Shown here: piece after piece, positions 25,957 to 39,250 of the stretch | Position numbering within the stretch: position 1 is the first letter of the stretch | Layout of the letters: each line of letters opens with the position of its first letter | Made by a program: the position numbers and the translations under genes | The notes under the pieces: generated by a model | Told to the model about the DNA's origin: nothing | The model's input: the letters and a program-made list of their open reading frames with translations, nothing else | Database searches by the model: none | Origin: Capitulum mitella | Taxonomy: Eukaryota > Arthropoda > Thecostraca > Pollicipedomorpha > Pollicipedidae | Direction: 5' to 3' | Length of the DNA: 64,000 nucleotides | Assembly (NCBI GenBank): GCA_030062745.1 | Contig: CP099841.1 | Span: 9,070,501-9,134,500, forward strand

Positions 25957-28900
25957 ATGACTGAGCCTTCTGACTCGAGTCCGGATGAAAAACATGAGAA
26001 CATCATTTCTGTGAAGAAAAAGAAGAGACTCTACTCGTCAAACACACGGGCAAGACGTATCATAACTGCAGGACCGTCTCAAAGTGCCGACATTCCAATT
26101 GCTGAAAGTGAGCTTCTAGATTTCAGGAATCGTACTTCTCCCCCCGTCCATCGCAAGGAAGTGCAGGCTATCCCCATTGATCCACAAAAGGAAATTATAA
26201 GCTCAGAGTATGATGCATCGTGCGAATCTCTGGACATCAAACCCTCTGAAACAGAGCCGACAGACATATCCGAGGCCACTTTTGCGTATGCTGGTCTGCG
26301 GTGTCAAGAAAGCATCGCCAATGACGATCCGCAGGAGGGACTTCCTCCAACCGTGGATGCCCATTTGTCCTACGACTCCGGATACTTGGCGTCGTCCGAT
26401 TCATTCTCGACTACCGACTTTCGCGCCGTCGTGGCGAGATACGCTCAAGAGCCGGATGCCTCACAATGGAGTCAAAACAAAAACCCGGAAATTCGAGTTC
26501 ACCACCAGATCATCTACGACCGTTTTCCCCGGGGTCAGTTAATTTTGCCGCTAAGGGCGGCTGATCCTTCCGCAACACCACCGACGGGCGTGCCTGGCGT
26601 TGTCCCCTGTCAGGAGCTCGTCCGGCTGCGTTATCACGAGGTCGGCCAGACCAGTTCGGGTGGCAGCGTGCTGGAAAGCTCCGTGTCCGCCAAGCAGGAG
26701 CCGGAAGGGGACCCGGTCGGCCGCACAGACAGCCACAGCGACGCGTCAACTAGCCGAGTCGGCCTGCCGTTCGACGACGACTTCGAAGCGATGCTCATCA
26801 CGCGCATCCAGAACCGGATCCGAGAGCTGGGCGGCATCGGCGAGTACGACCTTTCCGACACCAACGGCCTGACGCCTGCCGGGCGCCAGGTGAAGCAGCG
26901 TTTCGGCTTCCTCATGCAGGACGCGAGCGACGAGGAGCAGCCAGCCGGCGCCGGGAGGGAGACGGTGCGCGAGCGGGGCCGCCGGCGGCGACGGCGCACG
27001 CCCGATTGGATGCTGACCGACGCGCCGTCCGACGAGACGCTGCCGACGGAGGCGACGGCCGGGGCGTCGGCCGCGTCGTTCCAGTGGGAGGACCGGCCCG
27101 GCGAGCGGCCGCGGCCCCTCTACTCGCGCTCGCCGCAGGCCGAGAGCGAGGTGTCGGCGCTGCGCGACATCCGCGCCGAGGGCGGCGACGCCTTCGTCGA
27201 GGCCGTGCTCTGGCGCCTGCAGGAGAACCTGCGAGCCGGCCACAACTTCCGCGAGTACCGCGAGTCGGTCGGGCTCAAGGACGACTACGAAAAGAGGAAG
27301 GAGCGGAAGGACGAGGAGCCTACCACCACGGACGACGACACCACCGACGACGAGAGCAGCAAGAGCAGCGCCGGCCGCGTCCACTTCCAAGACAAGGTGC
27401 TGGTACGGCCACTGGGGAAGGACCCGCTGCTGACCGAGTACAGGAAGCCCTACTCCAAGGCGTCCAAGCAGAAGCTGTCGTCGGTGAAGGAGTACAGTCC
27501 AGAGCCGCCCGCCGACGACTACGAGGCCTCTTTGAAGGACAAGGTGGAACCCACGGCGGGAAAACCGTCCGGTTCTCCAGCGACAGCGACGCCGGCCAGT
27601 AAAGCGGCTTCTACGCCAAAACCACAACCCGGCTGGAAGAAATTATTCGTGAGAGACTGGCCTCGTTCTTTTCATACCTCAATTAGAAATGAGTTGTACA
27701 CTTATCGTTTCCTAATTTTAAGTTGTTCCGCTTCTCGGCTTCACAATGCGTGGACACTTGGTCATTAATTAAATCGCTGTCATCTAGAGCAGTATACAAA
27801 ATCAGCATTTCCTCATCACAAATGTTTTGTGTTTTGAGCCTAACTAGACCCCTCATCGGAAACCACGCATACATCTTACATGTCATATGTATTTCAGCAG
27901 TCTTCCCCTTCAGTCGGTGACCTATTCGGTTCCTCTCTTTACAGTGCTGCATGGGTGGAGGTAAGGCTGAAGAGCCCGCTCCGCCACCAGCTGCCAAAGC
28001 TCCCAACCCTCCCCCACCAAAACCTGCGGCGACGCCAGCCGAACCAACACCACCACCTCCATCTGAGGTGAAGCGGAAGAAGCGCAAAGTGAAGAGTCTG
28101 CAGGTGAAGGATCTGGATCCAGACATCCCCAACGACGAGCTGCGGATGCTGCATATGATGTTTGATGACCAGATGGAGCTGTGCAAACTGAGTGACCCGG
28201 AAACGGAGGCGAGTTTGGACGATCCATCTGAATTGTCAGATCCAGACTCCGAACTGGAGACGCCGTGTTTCTCGGACTTCCTGAAGGCGTGCGGACTTCC
28301 GGACTCGAAGATTGACGATTACATGACGTACTACAAGGCAAATAAAGGTAAGAGCCTGTACCAACTATTGAAACAATCGCAGTATGAAAGTTTTCAATGT
28401 GGGAGGTGTCAACCAAAGTAATAACCGCATTATTTATTTTCCATTGTTTTGGGGGCTAGTTTCCTGCTTTCACCGGTGATTCAAAATGCGATTTGCATAA
28501 CATACTGCAGCTTCCAACCTCGCGGTTCTAAAACGTATGTAACGGACGCCGAAAGCTGGTGGTGGGAACAGTATTAACAATGGAACATTTGTCTCCCGCT
28601 TTCCCCGCAGCGTTGTCCGGGAGCGGCCGCGGCGACTGGGCCGGCACGCGCCTCAGTCCGGACGGCCGGCCCGCCAGCGCCAGCAGCAACGACGACCCCA
28701 ACTGGTGGGACAAGAGGGCGCGAGAGCGCCGCCAGGACTTCAGGCGCAAGCGGCGCGAGCACCGCGAGTACCAGCGACAGATGGAGACGCAGCGCGACCT
28801 GGAGGTGGAGAGCCAGCTGCGGCGGGCGTTGGAGACACAGCGCGAGCTACTGCGCGAGCGCGAGGTGCTGCGGGAGCTGGAGCGCACGCGCGAGGCCAGC

Positions 28901-30637
28901 AAGGAACGCAAGGAGATGAGGATGGAAGAGGAGGTGCTGGAGAAGGAGCTGCTGAAGCGGTTGCTGGCGGAGCTGCAAAACGAGCAGGCTCGGTCGAGGG
29001 AGCGGGAGCAGCGCCGGGTGGTTGCCAAGGTTCTTGAAGATGAGCTGATCACAAGACTGCAGCTGGAGCTCGCGAAGCAGAGGGAAAAGAGTGAAGACCG
29101 GAAGGGGCTGCGGGCGACACAGCGGCTGGAGGAAGAAGCCAACACGCGTGAGCTCAACAATCGCATCGAGGAGCTTCGGAGACGGATCGAGGAGAACAAA
29201 GTTCTCAGGGATTACGAGCGAGATGAAGAAGAGCAGCGGCTTAGCCTACTGGAGGAGCTGCTTGACAAGGAAAGGCGTCGTATACAAGTAAAAGAAGCGC
29301 AACGCTTGAAGGAGCAACAGATGGAGGCATCAGACAGAGCACTTTTGACCGAGCTGGAGCGGCAGTCTGAAGACGACGAGACCAGGAGTCAAAAGGAATA
29401 TGAAAAATGTTCTCGGGACCTTCTGCGTAAAAATGAGGAGCACAAAGCAATGCGTTCAAAACTGACATCGGAAGTGCGCAAAAGAGAATTGGTGAAGAGG
29501 AAACTCATCTCACTGCGGGACATTGAAAAGACGAATCCGAGATTATTCCAGTTAGCAAAGGTGATGGAGGACACCACGGGGGAAAAAGGGTGCATCAGGC
29601 TTGAATATGAGGACGATACCTCTTCTTCTGGGATTCTGAAGGCAGAAGTTAAATCAGAAATCGAAGGAGAAGAACCCAAGGAAGGTGAGGCCAAAGAGCA
29701 TACTGAAACCGAAGAGGCGAAGGACGGTGAAGAAGCGAATAGCCAGGGTGCAACTGATACCGCATCAGAGTCTCCTGGCGGCACAGAGGGTGTGGAAGGG
29801 GAAGCTGCTCCGGAAGAAATGGTCACCGGCGACGCGGGAGACGAAGCAGTCGACACTAAGGATAGTGACGACCAAAACAAAGACGACAACGCTGACGTTT
29901 CCGGGTCAAAAGACGCAGACGCCTCACAAGCTCAAGACGCCGCGCCAGGCAGCGAAGCGCCGGCGGCCGGCGAGGGCTCGGAGTTCCCAGTCGGAGCGGA
30001 CGGTTCGGCCGAAGCCCAGCCCGCCGGAGCCGACGCGGACCCGGCGTCGCCGCCGACGGAAGGCACCCAGCCGGCCGAGTTGGACGCCACCGGCGACAAG
30101 GAGCCGGCCGAGGGGAACTTGCGCTTCCGCGAGTCCGGGGTCCAGGTGGGGGAAGAGGCCACGTCCGGCACGCGGTCGCACGAACCAGCGGCAGGGGCTG
30201 ACGGTCAGCAGGAGAAGGAGGAGCCGGCGGCGGAGACTGACGGCCAGCAGGAAGGTGTGGCCAAAGAGGAGCAGGAACCAGCGACGGAGACCGTCGGCCA
30301 GCAGGAGAAGCAGGAGTCAACGGCGGCCGGCCAGCCCGACAAGCAGGACACCGCAGCTGAGGACCAGCAGCCGGCGGCGGACCAGCCGGACCAGCAGCCG
30401 GGCGGCGCCACTGTTGAGGACCAACAGGCGGCGCCGGGCGCCACGGCTGAGGACGGCCGGCCGCCGGAGGGTCTGGACGTGGTGCAGGGCGTGGTGGTAG
30501 TCACTGAGCATCAAGTCGAGCCGGCCGGCGACCAACCGGCGGAGCAGGCCGCCACGGAGGCCACCAACAGCGAGGACCACAGCCTCAGCACCATGTCCGG
30601 CGTCAACGACCTGTACGATGTTGACACGATGAAGTAG
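25957..30637 (+). CDS. Unrecognised 1373-residue coiled-coil protein with NLS-like and PP1-docking-like motifs
   Basis: Exons are 25957-27648, 27945-28347 and 28611-30637: 4122 bases in total, phases 0 and 1, with GT-AG junctions. I do not recognise the family. Residues 1-560 are mostly polar and probably disordered. They contain a basic patch near residue 20 (KKKKRL), an Arg-rich stretch (RRRRRRTP), and RVHF at 474-477 followed by QDK, which fits the PP1-docking RVxF motif. Exon 2 begins CCMGGGK, runs through a Pro-rich segment and has an SV40-type basic run KRKKRKVK at 607-614, then a short, possibly folded DFLKACGLPDSKIDDYM stretch. Residues about 730-1015 form a long charged Glu/Arg-rich coiled coil. 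From about 1040 to the end is an acidic, Gln/Ala/Pro-rich low-complexity tail. The start is the first ATG after an acceptor-like TTTAG at 25925. A nuclear scaffold or PP1 regulator is possible, but that is inference. Confidence 0.8.
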
Positions 30638-32604
30638 GCGCTGTGGCAGGGAACCACCAGCCGAACTTTGATCGGAGTAATGCGTAAGGGCACGGCTGCT
30701 ACCTTTTTTAGTTGAGGTAGCTGAGGTAGCGAGGTAATGCCCGGGTATCATAAGGTCAGACAAGCGTTTTCAAAGCATCTAAACCCTTGCATTCCGTCTT
30801 TGCCTTTTTGAAGTTTTCGAGTGCGTGTATTTGAAGGGTAGAAACAATAGTTAGTATGCACATCCCCAAAGTCTCGTCATCGAGCAATGACTGTGACTTG
30901 CATGCACTGTTCGTCGTTGTAATAAAGTGGTGGGATAAGGCTGAATTCACTCCCGGCGAACCTTGTGATTAGTCAGCAGCACAAACGTAATATGAGTCGC
31001 AGATAGTATGTTCAATCTGATATTTACTCGGTCCATTTGAATACATGCCGCATTAAACCCCTCGCAAGTACAAAGCATATTTTACCCATCAAATCCTTGA
31101 AAATGTACGCAATACCCGAAACCAAACCCACAAATCAAGGCCAACAAAAAACCACATAAGGATCACGAGAAATCAACATCACCTCCATGCACATGTCCAT
31201 GCACGCACCAAAACTGGTAGGCTTACCAGTGACCAGTTTATTAACACAACCTTCAAGAAAGAGCCGAACACATGCTTCTGTTCGGATTCCAACTGCCAAG
31301 TCCGAACGCCAATCAACCAAGTGATACGTTCGTCATAGGATGGTCTCTCCTTGACATGGTATCTTGATGTTTTGACAGCCTTGATCTGTATTGTCACTTT
31401 AAATTACATCAACAGAACCGTAAGTTTTTTACAGAAAGGAATGAAAGCACTCGGGCGCCAACAAAATGGCGAAATGTAGATGTGCAAAGACTCTGCCTCT
31501 GATCTTGCTTCCCCAGCTGTGATCTTATCCCCGGACCCAGCACCCATTTGACAGTGACAAAAGAAACTACAGCTGCGCTGTCATATTGGGGTCCCATACC
31601 GCACTGCGAAGATCCTGCACATATTTGTCGTGGCCCGTCAAAAACGGATGAGCCGTATATTGGCGACTGTGAGTCATGAGACCCCTTCCTGAGTGCACCC
31701 CTGGAGGTCAGAACCGCCTGCCTCTTGCGTCGAGTCCCGACCACTCAATTACATGTTCTAGCCGATACCTCGGCCGTCCAGACAGGGAAAACCGGATGAT
31801 CGCGACGGAAAAGGAAGACAATGTCAAATATCTCTCGCTTGTTCTGGCACATGGCAGTCTCAAACATCACAATCGCAGGCTTTCCACGTATATTTTGATT
31901 GTCTCGAAGACGGCGGCTCATTTGAACAGGACGGCGGCAAAGTGACATGCGTGTCTGTTCTTTGGATGGCAACCAGCTCATTGGCACAGAAAAAGCAAAA
32001 GCACTCGTCAAGTACTCGATGAAGCGAGAAACAAAACCCGAAAGAGAATGCTGTCCTGAATGCAGATGAAAGCTCAACTAAAATGACAATGAAATTAAAG
32101 CTACTTAGCACAGACACCAAAAGCATCACTGGGCAGGCCACAGGACATAAATCCCAACAAAGGCACATCTACAGCATATACAGGTCGGAGATTTACTAGT
32201 CGCCCTAACCCACCAATATCGCCTTACACTAGCGAGAGTCGTCCCACCGGGTCAACATTCCGTAACAGCGGCGCCAGCCGGCACCCGCGTCCGTCCCCAC
32301 CTGCACTTTGAACCGCGCCATACCAGTAAAAGTAATACACGCGCCTAGTTTGGCACCTCTGGAATGAATGCTGCCAGATCTGCCAGCCGGCGCCGGCCTC
32401 GCCGCGGCGGCGGCGGCGCCCAACAGCACAACAATAATATCGAGCGCCCGGCGGGGCGCGCACACGCTAAGGCAATCGTATCACTCCGGCCAGCGGGCCG
32501 GGCCGGCCACTGCTCGCCGCCCGCCCGCGCTCGTAACACCTCACCGAGACGGCCAAACTCTGCAGAACGTAACAATAAATATCTCGCGGCGGCGCGGCGG
32601 CCGC
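30638..32604. other. Tail-to-tail interval between the coiled-coil gene and NTAN1
   Basis: Two genes converge here. No coding exon was seen. The nearest minus-strand polyadenylation hexamer for NTAN1 (TTTATT on the plus strand) is at 31238-31243. Confidence 0.6.
30921..30926 (+). terminator. Likely polyadenylation signal of the coiled-coil gene
   Basis: AATAAA, 284 bases past the TAG stop and followed by GTGGTGGG, which resembles a GU-rich downstream element. Confidence 0.6.
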
Positions 32605-35283
32605 TCAGTAGCGGATCTGCACCCACTGGCCGGACAGCTCGTCCTTGCGGAAGTAGTGCGGCCGGCCGTCCGGGAAGATTGTGATGGCCGGGAACGGGTG
32701 CTCCTGGATGTGCTTCAGCGTGCTCCGCACCTGCCGACAGCGGGCCGTGGTCACCACGTCGCCAGAGCGCGGCGACACCGGTGAGCCCGGGCAAGGTCGG
32801 CTCAGCTCAGACCGCACCCCCGCCGTTTCCACTCCCCCCTTCTTCCGTAGCGGAGCGAGGACGTACCTGCATGGCGAAGTGCGGCGGCTCGACCTCGGGG
32901 CTGGTGGACAGGTGCTGCAGCAGGAACTCGTCGCTCTGCTGCAGCCACAGGTCGACGCCGCGCAGGGGCTCGTAGTTGAACGGGCCGATCCGCAGCAGGC
33001 CTTGCTGGCAGTCGTAGATGTCCAGCACCTGGGCGGACGGCGGCGGTCAGTGGTGGCTACCAGGCCCACCACAGGTCGGGCACGGGTCACAATGGAGGCG
33101 GCGGTCCGGGCAGTCGCTCATGAGGGCAGGTCACAACCGGGGGGGGGGGGGCAGGGACAAGGCCGGGTCGCGTCCGGCGGTGGTGAAAACACAGCCAGAG
33201 ATGGCCGGGATACAGGAGAAGGTACACCCTGACGGCTGGGACGAGTAGGTCAGCACTTCAATATGAAAGCCCGTCCAGGAGGGCCAGCAAAACACCAGAG
33301 ACAGCCGAATATGCAACGCTGGAAAGACATTAAAACCACCGGTCGTCAGTGGCGCAAGAACTTAGACAGGGACGCACTAATCAAGATAAAAGGTCTGTGC
33401 CAAAATCGCCTGCGTCGGCAACGCCCCGTCATACCAAAGCGACAAAAGATTGGGAGTCGGGACTGCCCCGTCGTGGGAACTAAAAAAAAATTGGAAAAAC
33501 GATACAAGGAGAGGAAAACAGTCCAATTCGGACGTCTCCGGCACAGGTCCTGGAAACCGTTCTCTCCCAAACAGAAAGCAGCCACAGTCTGTCCCACCCC
33601 GCTGCCGACAAGCACTACACAGTCGCCAAAGATGCATAAACCAGCCCCGGCGGCTCGCCCCTGAAGCCGGATCCGTGCCGCCCCGGCGGCGGCTCACCTG
33701 GTGTCCGCCCGTGTAGAAGCGCGCCGAGCGCAGGCCCAGCTCGGGCCCCTTGTCCGGGAACGTGGCCGGGAAGAGCTCGCCCGTCTCGGTGTTGACGCCG
33801 ACGCCGTACACCACCGGCCAGTTCATGCCCGCCCGGATGATGGTGTTGAGGTCGCCCAGACAGCACGTCACCAGGTCCACCTCGTACGGCGACTTCTGGA
33901 ACGCATCTGCCGACGGACCCAGTCAGCAACGATCCACGACGCTCTGAACAACTCAGCACAATCCCGGCAGGGACATAAAGGTCACTAAACAATGATGGGA
34001 ATTTCGCACACAATGGGTTACCGATGCGTGTAAAGACTCGGAAACCGGAGCAGCTCTCCTACTGTTTCTACAACCAAAGCTGTTTAATCTGCCCTTCCCC
34101 ATACAGGTATTCTCATGCCTTTCCCCGGTCAACATACGTCGACGGAACGCCAGCTGGCCAGCGGTCACCACTCACTGAGTAAGGCGAGCGTCAGCTCCTC
34201 CGACACGCCTCTGGTGTCCCTGAAGCCGCCGGCCAGGTGCAGCTGTACCCGACCCGCCGGGTAGCCCATCGAGAGCTCCGAAATTCTGTGCAGGATCGTC
34301 TGTATCGCCTCCTCATGGCCACAGCCATCCAGGTGCGTCAACGCCGTCGCCCCGGACGCTGAGACAGAGAAACTATAGTTGCAAGCACTGGCAGTAGATG
34401 GCGGCACAAGCGGGCGCAGCTCCTTCGGCCAAGGCACACGACAATAAAAGGCAGCAACAAGTAATGACAACACGAACAGACAAGCTCGGACGACGCCAAC
34501 GTTGTCAACACAGCAACGACCATGATACATACTGTATGATGCATAAGTCCGTTAAATAGGCAGCGCATATAAAAGCTTATTAAATCATCTTTTGCCTTGC
34601 TAAAAGGTCTCCACAGTGGGGCAGTGCAGCCACAGTGCGAGCACGAGTGCCAAAAACACATAAAGAACTCCCGCAAATCGACAGGCACGGCAACAAAACT
34701 GAAATCACTAAAACCAATAAGCCTAACTTGACCCAATCACGTCTTGTGTCGTCAGGTAAGTACGATAGTACGATAAGTAAGTTCAGATCAGTTCAGTTCA
34801 GTTCAGTTACGGCCCGGTCAGGTCGTATAAAGCCGCTCCAGCCTCAGGTCGCGTCAAAATAGGCAAGCTGAATCCAGTTCAGGTCAGGTCCACTCAGTTC
34901 ACTTCCAGTCAGGATGAGCCAGACCACCTCAGGTCCGTGCGGTTTAATTCAGAGCCATGATAACGCCAGGCAAGCCATGTCCCCGGCCGAGTCATTCCCC
35001 CCCCCCCCGAAGGCCCCACCATCCACTGACCTGTGTGCCGGAGGACGGCGATATGGCAGGTGGTGCAGTCGTCCGTGCCCAGCACAGACACATTCTTGTC
35101 GTGCGGCACGGTGACGGCCAGCTCGCGCTGATTCACGTACAGCAGGCCCACCGGGCCGATGCACTTGGCCGGGATGCTGCAGAACTGGCGGGCGCCCTCC
35201 TTCAGGTGCGGGTAGTGCTGGTACAGCGTGCGCGAGTCCTGAGGGATGTCCTCGATCGGGATGCCGCTGATGCAGAGCACCAT
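32605..35283 (-). CDS. NTAN1: Protein N-terminal asparagine amidohydrolase
   Basis: NTAN1 deamidates N-terminal Asn to Asp, converting a tertiary destabilising residue into a secondary one for arginylation and degradation by the Arg/N-degron pathway. The coding sequence is the complement of 32605-32730, 32867-33028, 33698-33906, 34176-34358 and 35031-35283: 933 bases, 310 residues, the same length as the human enzyme. All junctions are GT-AG with matching phases. Visible family blocks are VGLLYVNQRELAVTVP, the segment DDCTTCHIAVLRHTG holding the conserved nucleophile Cys of the TTCH motif, QLHLAGGFRDTRGVS, WPVVYGVGVNTETGE, RIGPFNYEP and WLQQSDEFLLQHLSTSP. Translation starts at ATG 35283-35281, aligning with the human start; an acceptor-like CGTCGGCAG directly before it allows a spliced 5' UTR. 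Unlike its neighbours this gene has no CpG desert. Intron 1 contains GTTCAG/GTCAG short repeats (about 34745-34915). Confidence 0.96.
34745..34915. repeat. Degenerate GTTCAG/GTCAG short repeats in NTAN1 intron 1
   Basis: Clustered copies of GTTCA or GTCAG, including TCAGTTCAGTTCAGTTCAGT at about 34789-34808, interrupted by unique bases. Confidence 0.7.
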
Positions 35284-36700
35284 CCTGCCGACGAGCGGAC
35301 AGCGGCGAGTCACTGCCGGCTCCCTGCACGGCGCCGCAGTACCAGTCTGGCCTCGGAACAGTGGCCGTCCTCGTCCTCACATCCCCATTCGTTCTCCGTT
35401 CTCTTTCGCGTCAATAACGTATTTCGCCAGTCGCATCCTGTTCATGCTAATCAAGGGCATCCTTCAATTCGCTGGCACTCCTCTGAGATCCCTTAAATGT
35501 ATATAAATTATTTCAGACTGCCGCCGCACCCCACTCATAAAAAACAGATCGAACTTTGAGCACTTGCACGCTGAGGGGAATCGCATATGAACGCAGGGAT
35601 GTTTATCGCAAACGATGATACTATTCTCGCTCCGCAGACACGTGGTGCGATGCACCAGATCCTGCGGCTTAAACCGGTCGCAAATTTATCGACCTCTCAA
35701 GGACTCCTTCGCCATGGTCACGAACGTCACTGGCAGACTAAATCCGTGCTAAAGCATGGCGCCTGTACCCGGCGCCTCTCCTGGGCGCATCGGCCCCGGC
35801 TCTAACCACTCATTCACGGACAGCCGGCGGCGACGCGGCTCCTCGCCGCCGACGTTCTCGTTTTAAATTACCTCCCCACCGAGCCTCCCATAATGAGCAG
35901 CCGTCTGCGTCCCGCCCGCACAGACCGCCCGTTTGGCGACCGGCAGCCGCCCGTGGTTCAACGCACCCACCAGGGAGGTGCCGGAGGGTTTTGAACGCGC
36001 ATCTCACTACTTTACGTATACCAAACGACACTGCGATGTCCATGCGCCCAGTGAGACCGCGTTCCTCAGCCACGGACAATTCCGGCGCGGGAGTTTCGTC
36101 ACGCTTCTATTCGACCGGCCGGGCCGGGAGGCCGGGGAGCACGAACAGCCTGCCGCTGCGCCGTAACGTGCAGCGCTCAGGCGCGAGGCACAGGCTCGGG
36201 GAATTAACGATACGGCGGGCGAGCGGGGGTCAAGACGGCCGACTAACCGCGCAGCTTTCTTCGCAGACCTTGGCACACAGCTCTCTCTGGCGCGCCACGG
36301 CATGTCACCCCAGCGCAGATCACGACGACCGTCGCTATGGCATTGGAAAATCGTCGTCACGGCACCCGCACCGACGCGCCACCGCACGCCGACCTCGCGG
36401 CCGACAGCCCGCACCCAGCAGCCTCGGCCAGGCCGACCCGTCAGCCGAGCTCGGCGCCGGTCGGTCGGTCGCACGCCCGCACCTTTCGCCGCCGGCCGCC
36501 GGGCGGGTTCCGCCGCGCCGTGCGCCTCTCTCCGCATCTGCCGCCGCGGGCGGCGCCGGACGCGCCGAGAGCAAGAAGGCAATCGCGGCGCGATCTATCT
36601 CCACAGCGGAGATCGGGCCGGCACAAAAACGGCCGTAAAAACGGCCGGCCCGGCCCGGTAAGCGGTCGGTCGGCGCAGTGCGGCGACAGAGCACCGGTCG
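35284..36700. promoter_or_regulatory. Upstream region of NTAN1
   Basis: This CpG-containing DNA runs upstream of the NTAN1 start codon and becomes very GC-rich from about 35.8 kb. It probably contains the promoter. No TATA box or start site could be assigned and no conserved exon was seen. Confidence 0.35.
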
Positions 36701-39204
36701 GGTCGAGAGCCCTGACCTGCGCCGGCGGCACCGTCGCGCGGCGAAACCGACGCACGAATGGCAACGTCGACCGCGATGCTCACTCCCCGGCGTTCCTGCC
36801 AGTCACGGACGGCAAAGACCTGTGGGTATCTGCCACTGATAAATACAAGGAATGTGATCAAAGACGGAAGAATTGACCAGGAAGACTTGTGGTGTCACAA
36901 TCGTAGTCAAGGACTGGTACGCCCAGAGATAGCAGACCGAGAAAGCGTCTTGGGAGCTGGGGTCACGGAGAGTGTCGGCTTCATGAGACCCTCTCTGCTC
37001 ACTCTCCTGACCCTAAAATGCCTCTCGAGTGTTCAGGTGGCGCCCTTGTGGAATTCCCATTTACCAATGTCATCCGGGAGGGTCGGCATCAGTGAGATCT
37101 CTGGAAACAGCTGTGATTTGTCTTCGATTCTATCTGATATCAAAAGCAGTTTTATGCCGTTATGGAGGAAACTTGGCCCGTGACAAGCTTTGCCCCACGG
37201 CCAAGAACCGCCATTAGGATTCTCTTCCGCAAGATCAGCTGATCCTGGAATGGACAACCGAATTCATCAGTCATCGGAATCGGCCAGCTGTTCGAGTGGC
37301 TCTTCTGTTAGCGCAGAGAGCGGCCGATCCCCGAAATCCGCCACAACAGTCGGCGACGCGCCGGACGCCCTGCCGCCGCCGACCAAACGTCACGCCAGTT
37401 CCAACATCTGCCACGTCCTCCGGCCACTTCTCGGGCACCGAGACCTCGCCGATGCAGCGCCAAACATCCCCAGCACAGATCTGGACGCCGACGGAGCGTC
37501 AGCGGCGGCAGGGCGGCGCCGCCGGGATCCACACCAGCCTCTGGCGCAGCCGGTCGGCGGTCGCGGCGCACTCCCCTCTCGCGCGGCGCACCTCAGCGCC
37601 GCACCCGTCGGCCCCAAACCGGGCCCGGCGCTGCAGGCCGATGACAAATCGCCGATGACTGGCCGCTCATCAAAGATCCGGCCGCCAACCGACGCCAATA
37701 TGCACCTCGCCCGGAATGGCAACAGGACGGAGGCCCGGCGGACCGAGCTCGGGGCTTCGTTCGAGGCCGACGGCCGCGCAGGCTACATCATATGCTTCGC
37801 GTAAGTCCGGCCATCGCAGCAGCCGCGTTCAACAACCTGGGTCGAGAAGCTACGAACTGAGACGCTGCGAGCGCCGCTCACAATGGCCGCCGGCAGCCAT
37901 CAGCGGGCAGACGGCGCCCGCCGCAACACTCGGTGCGGTACGTGCCGGCGCCGCCGTCGGACGCGGCGGCGGGCGGGGAGGGGGCGTCTGGGTCGTGACG
38001 CCATCAGCCCTCACCCCGGGCCGGCGGCGGGCGTGGCCGAGCCGGGCTCCCAGCGCTCGAAGTCGGCAGCCTTCGCCGCCGCCTCGGGAGGCAGACGAGC
38101 TCCTTTCACCGCGTCGGACGGGCCGCGGCCGCCCGGCCGACCGCGGCCCTCCGGCCGGCGAGTCTCCGTCCGGACGGTATGGCGGCTTTACTGAAACGGT
38201 CCCGGGCGACGCGAGACAGCAGGCGCTGCATATCAAAACCGTGGTCGCGGGGAAAACGCCGTGATGCTTACCTGAACTGCATGGGACCTGTAGAGCAATA
38301 AGGCAACTCAGTTATATAACCGAGGACTTCATATTCAGAGTCTTCTACGGACCCGAGATAAACGGCCATAATCTGCCGAATGATCAGAACACTACAACGC
38401 TTGTCAGCACGCATCCCGATCCAAAAGAACATCTACTGATCCCAAGAAGCAAGTTGTGACAGTAAAGTAGGTATACCATAAGAGATATCTGGAAAACAAG
38501 TTTGCATGATGTGGAGTCATCAAAGCTTGAAGGGTCCCAGCAAAACGAGCGTCCTGCAAAAGCAAGGAGCATGCAATCACTACATTTGCTCTTTTCGAGA
38601 AACGTTCCAGGTAAACATTTCTCATCACGCCAAACGGTGGGAAAAACCTGGAGTGAAATGAAGCCCCGACTCATGTGTAACGTTACACATGCAGCTAACA
38701 GCTAATAGCTAACAGTTACACAGCCAGAAAACACCAAACGCTGTCACGTATGGTATCAAAGGACGACTAAACTGCAAGGTACACGACGAAACATCAACTT
38801 CAGTATTCTTCTGCCCATCATCACTCCCGGGCGACCGTCTGTGACTGTTCATAAAGTTTTCTATCTGAAAAATTATCCGATCAAATATTTATGGACTTAC
38901 TATGGTCATCGTTGTTCTGACATGAACGACCGTTTACGACACCAGCCCCTTCAAACACCCTGAACTGCCGATTCCACACATGACCGCCTGTCTTCAAGAA
39001 ATACGTCCGGCGCCGGAGGCCCGTTCAGAGAGCGCAGATGGCCGGATCTCGCCATCGGCCGCATCCATCGTCTCCCCGATCGGCCGGATCCTGTCTCCGG
39101 GTCGGCCGGGCGAACAATCGGGCCATCCCTCACGCCCCGAAACCGGGCGGCGGCGCCCGCCCACGACAGACGGACGCCCCGGACAGTGACACCCCGACGG
39201 ACGG

Positions 39205-39250
39205 ACGCTTGGACAGACGGACGGACGGACGGACAGGCAGGCAGACGGAG
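39205..39250. repeat. GACG simple repeat
   Basis: GGACGGACGCTTGGACAGAC followed by GGACGGACGGACGGACAGGC and GGCAGACGG. Confidence 0.8.
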
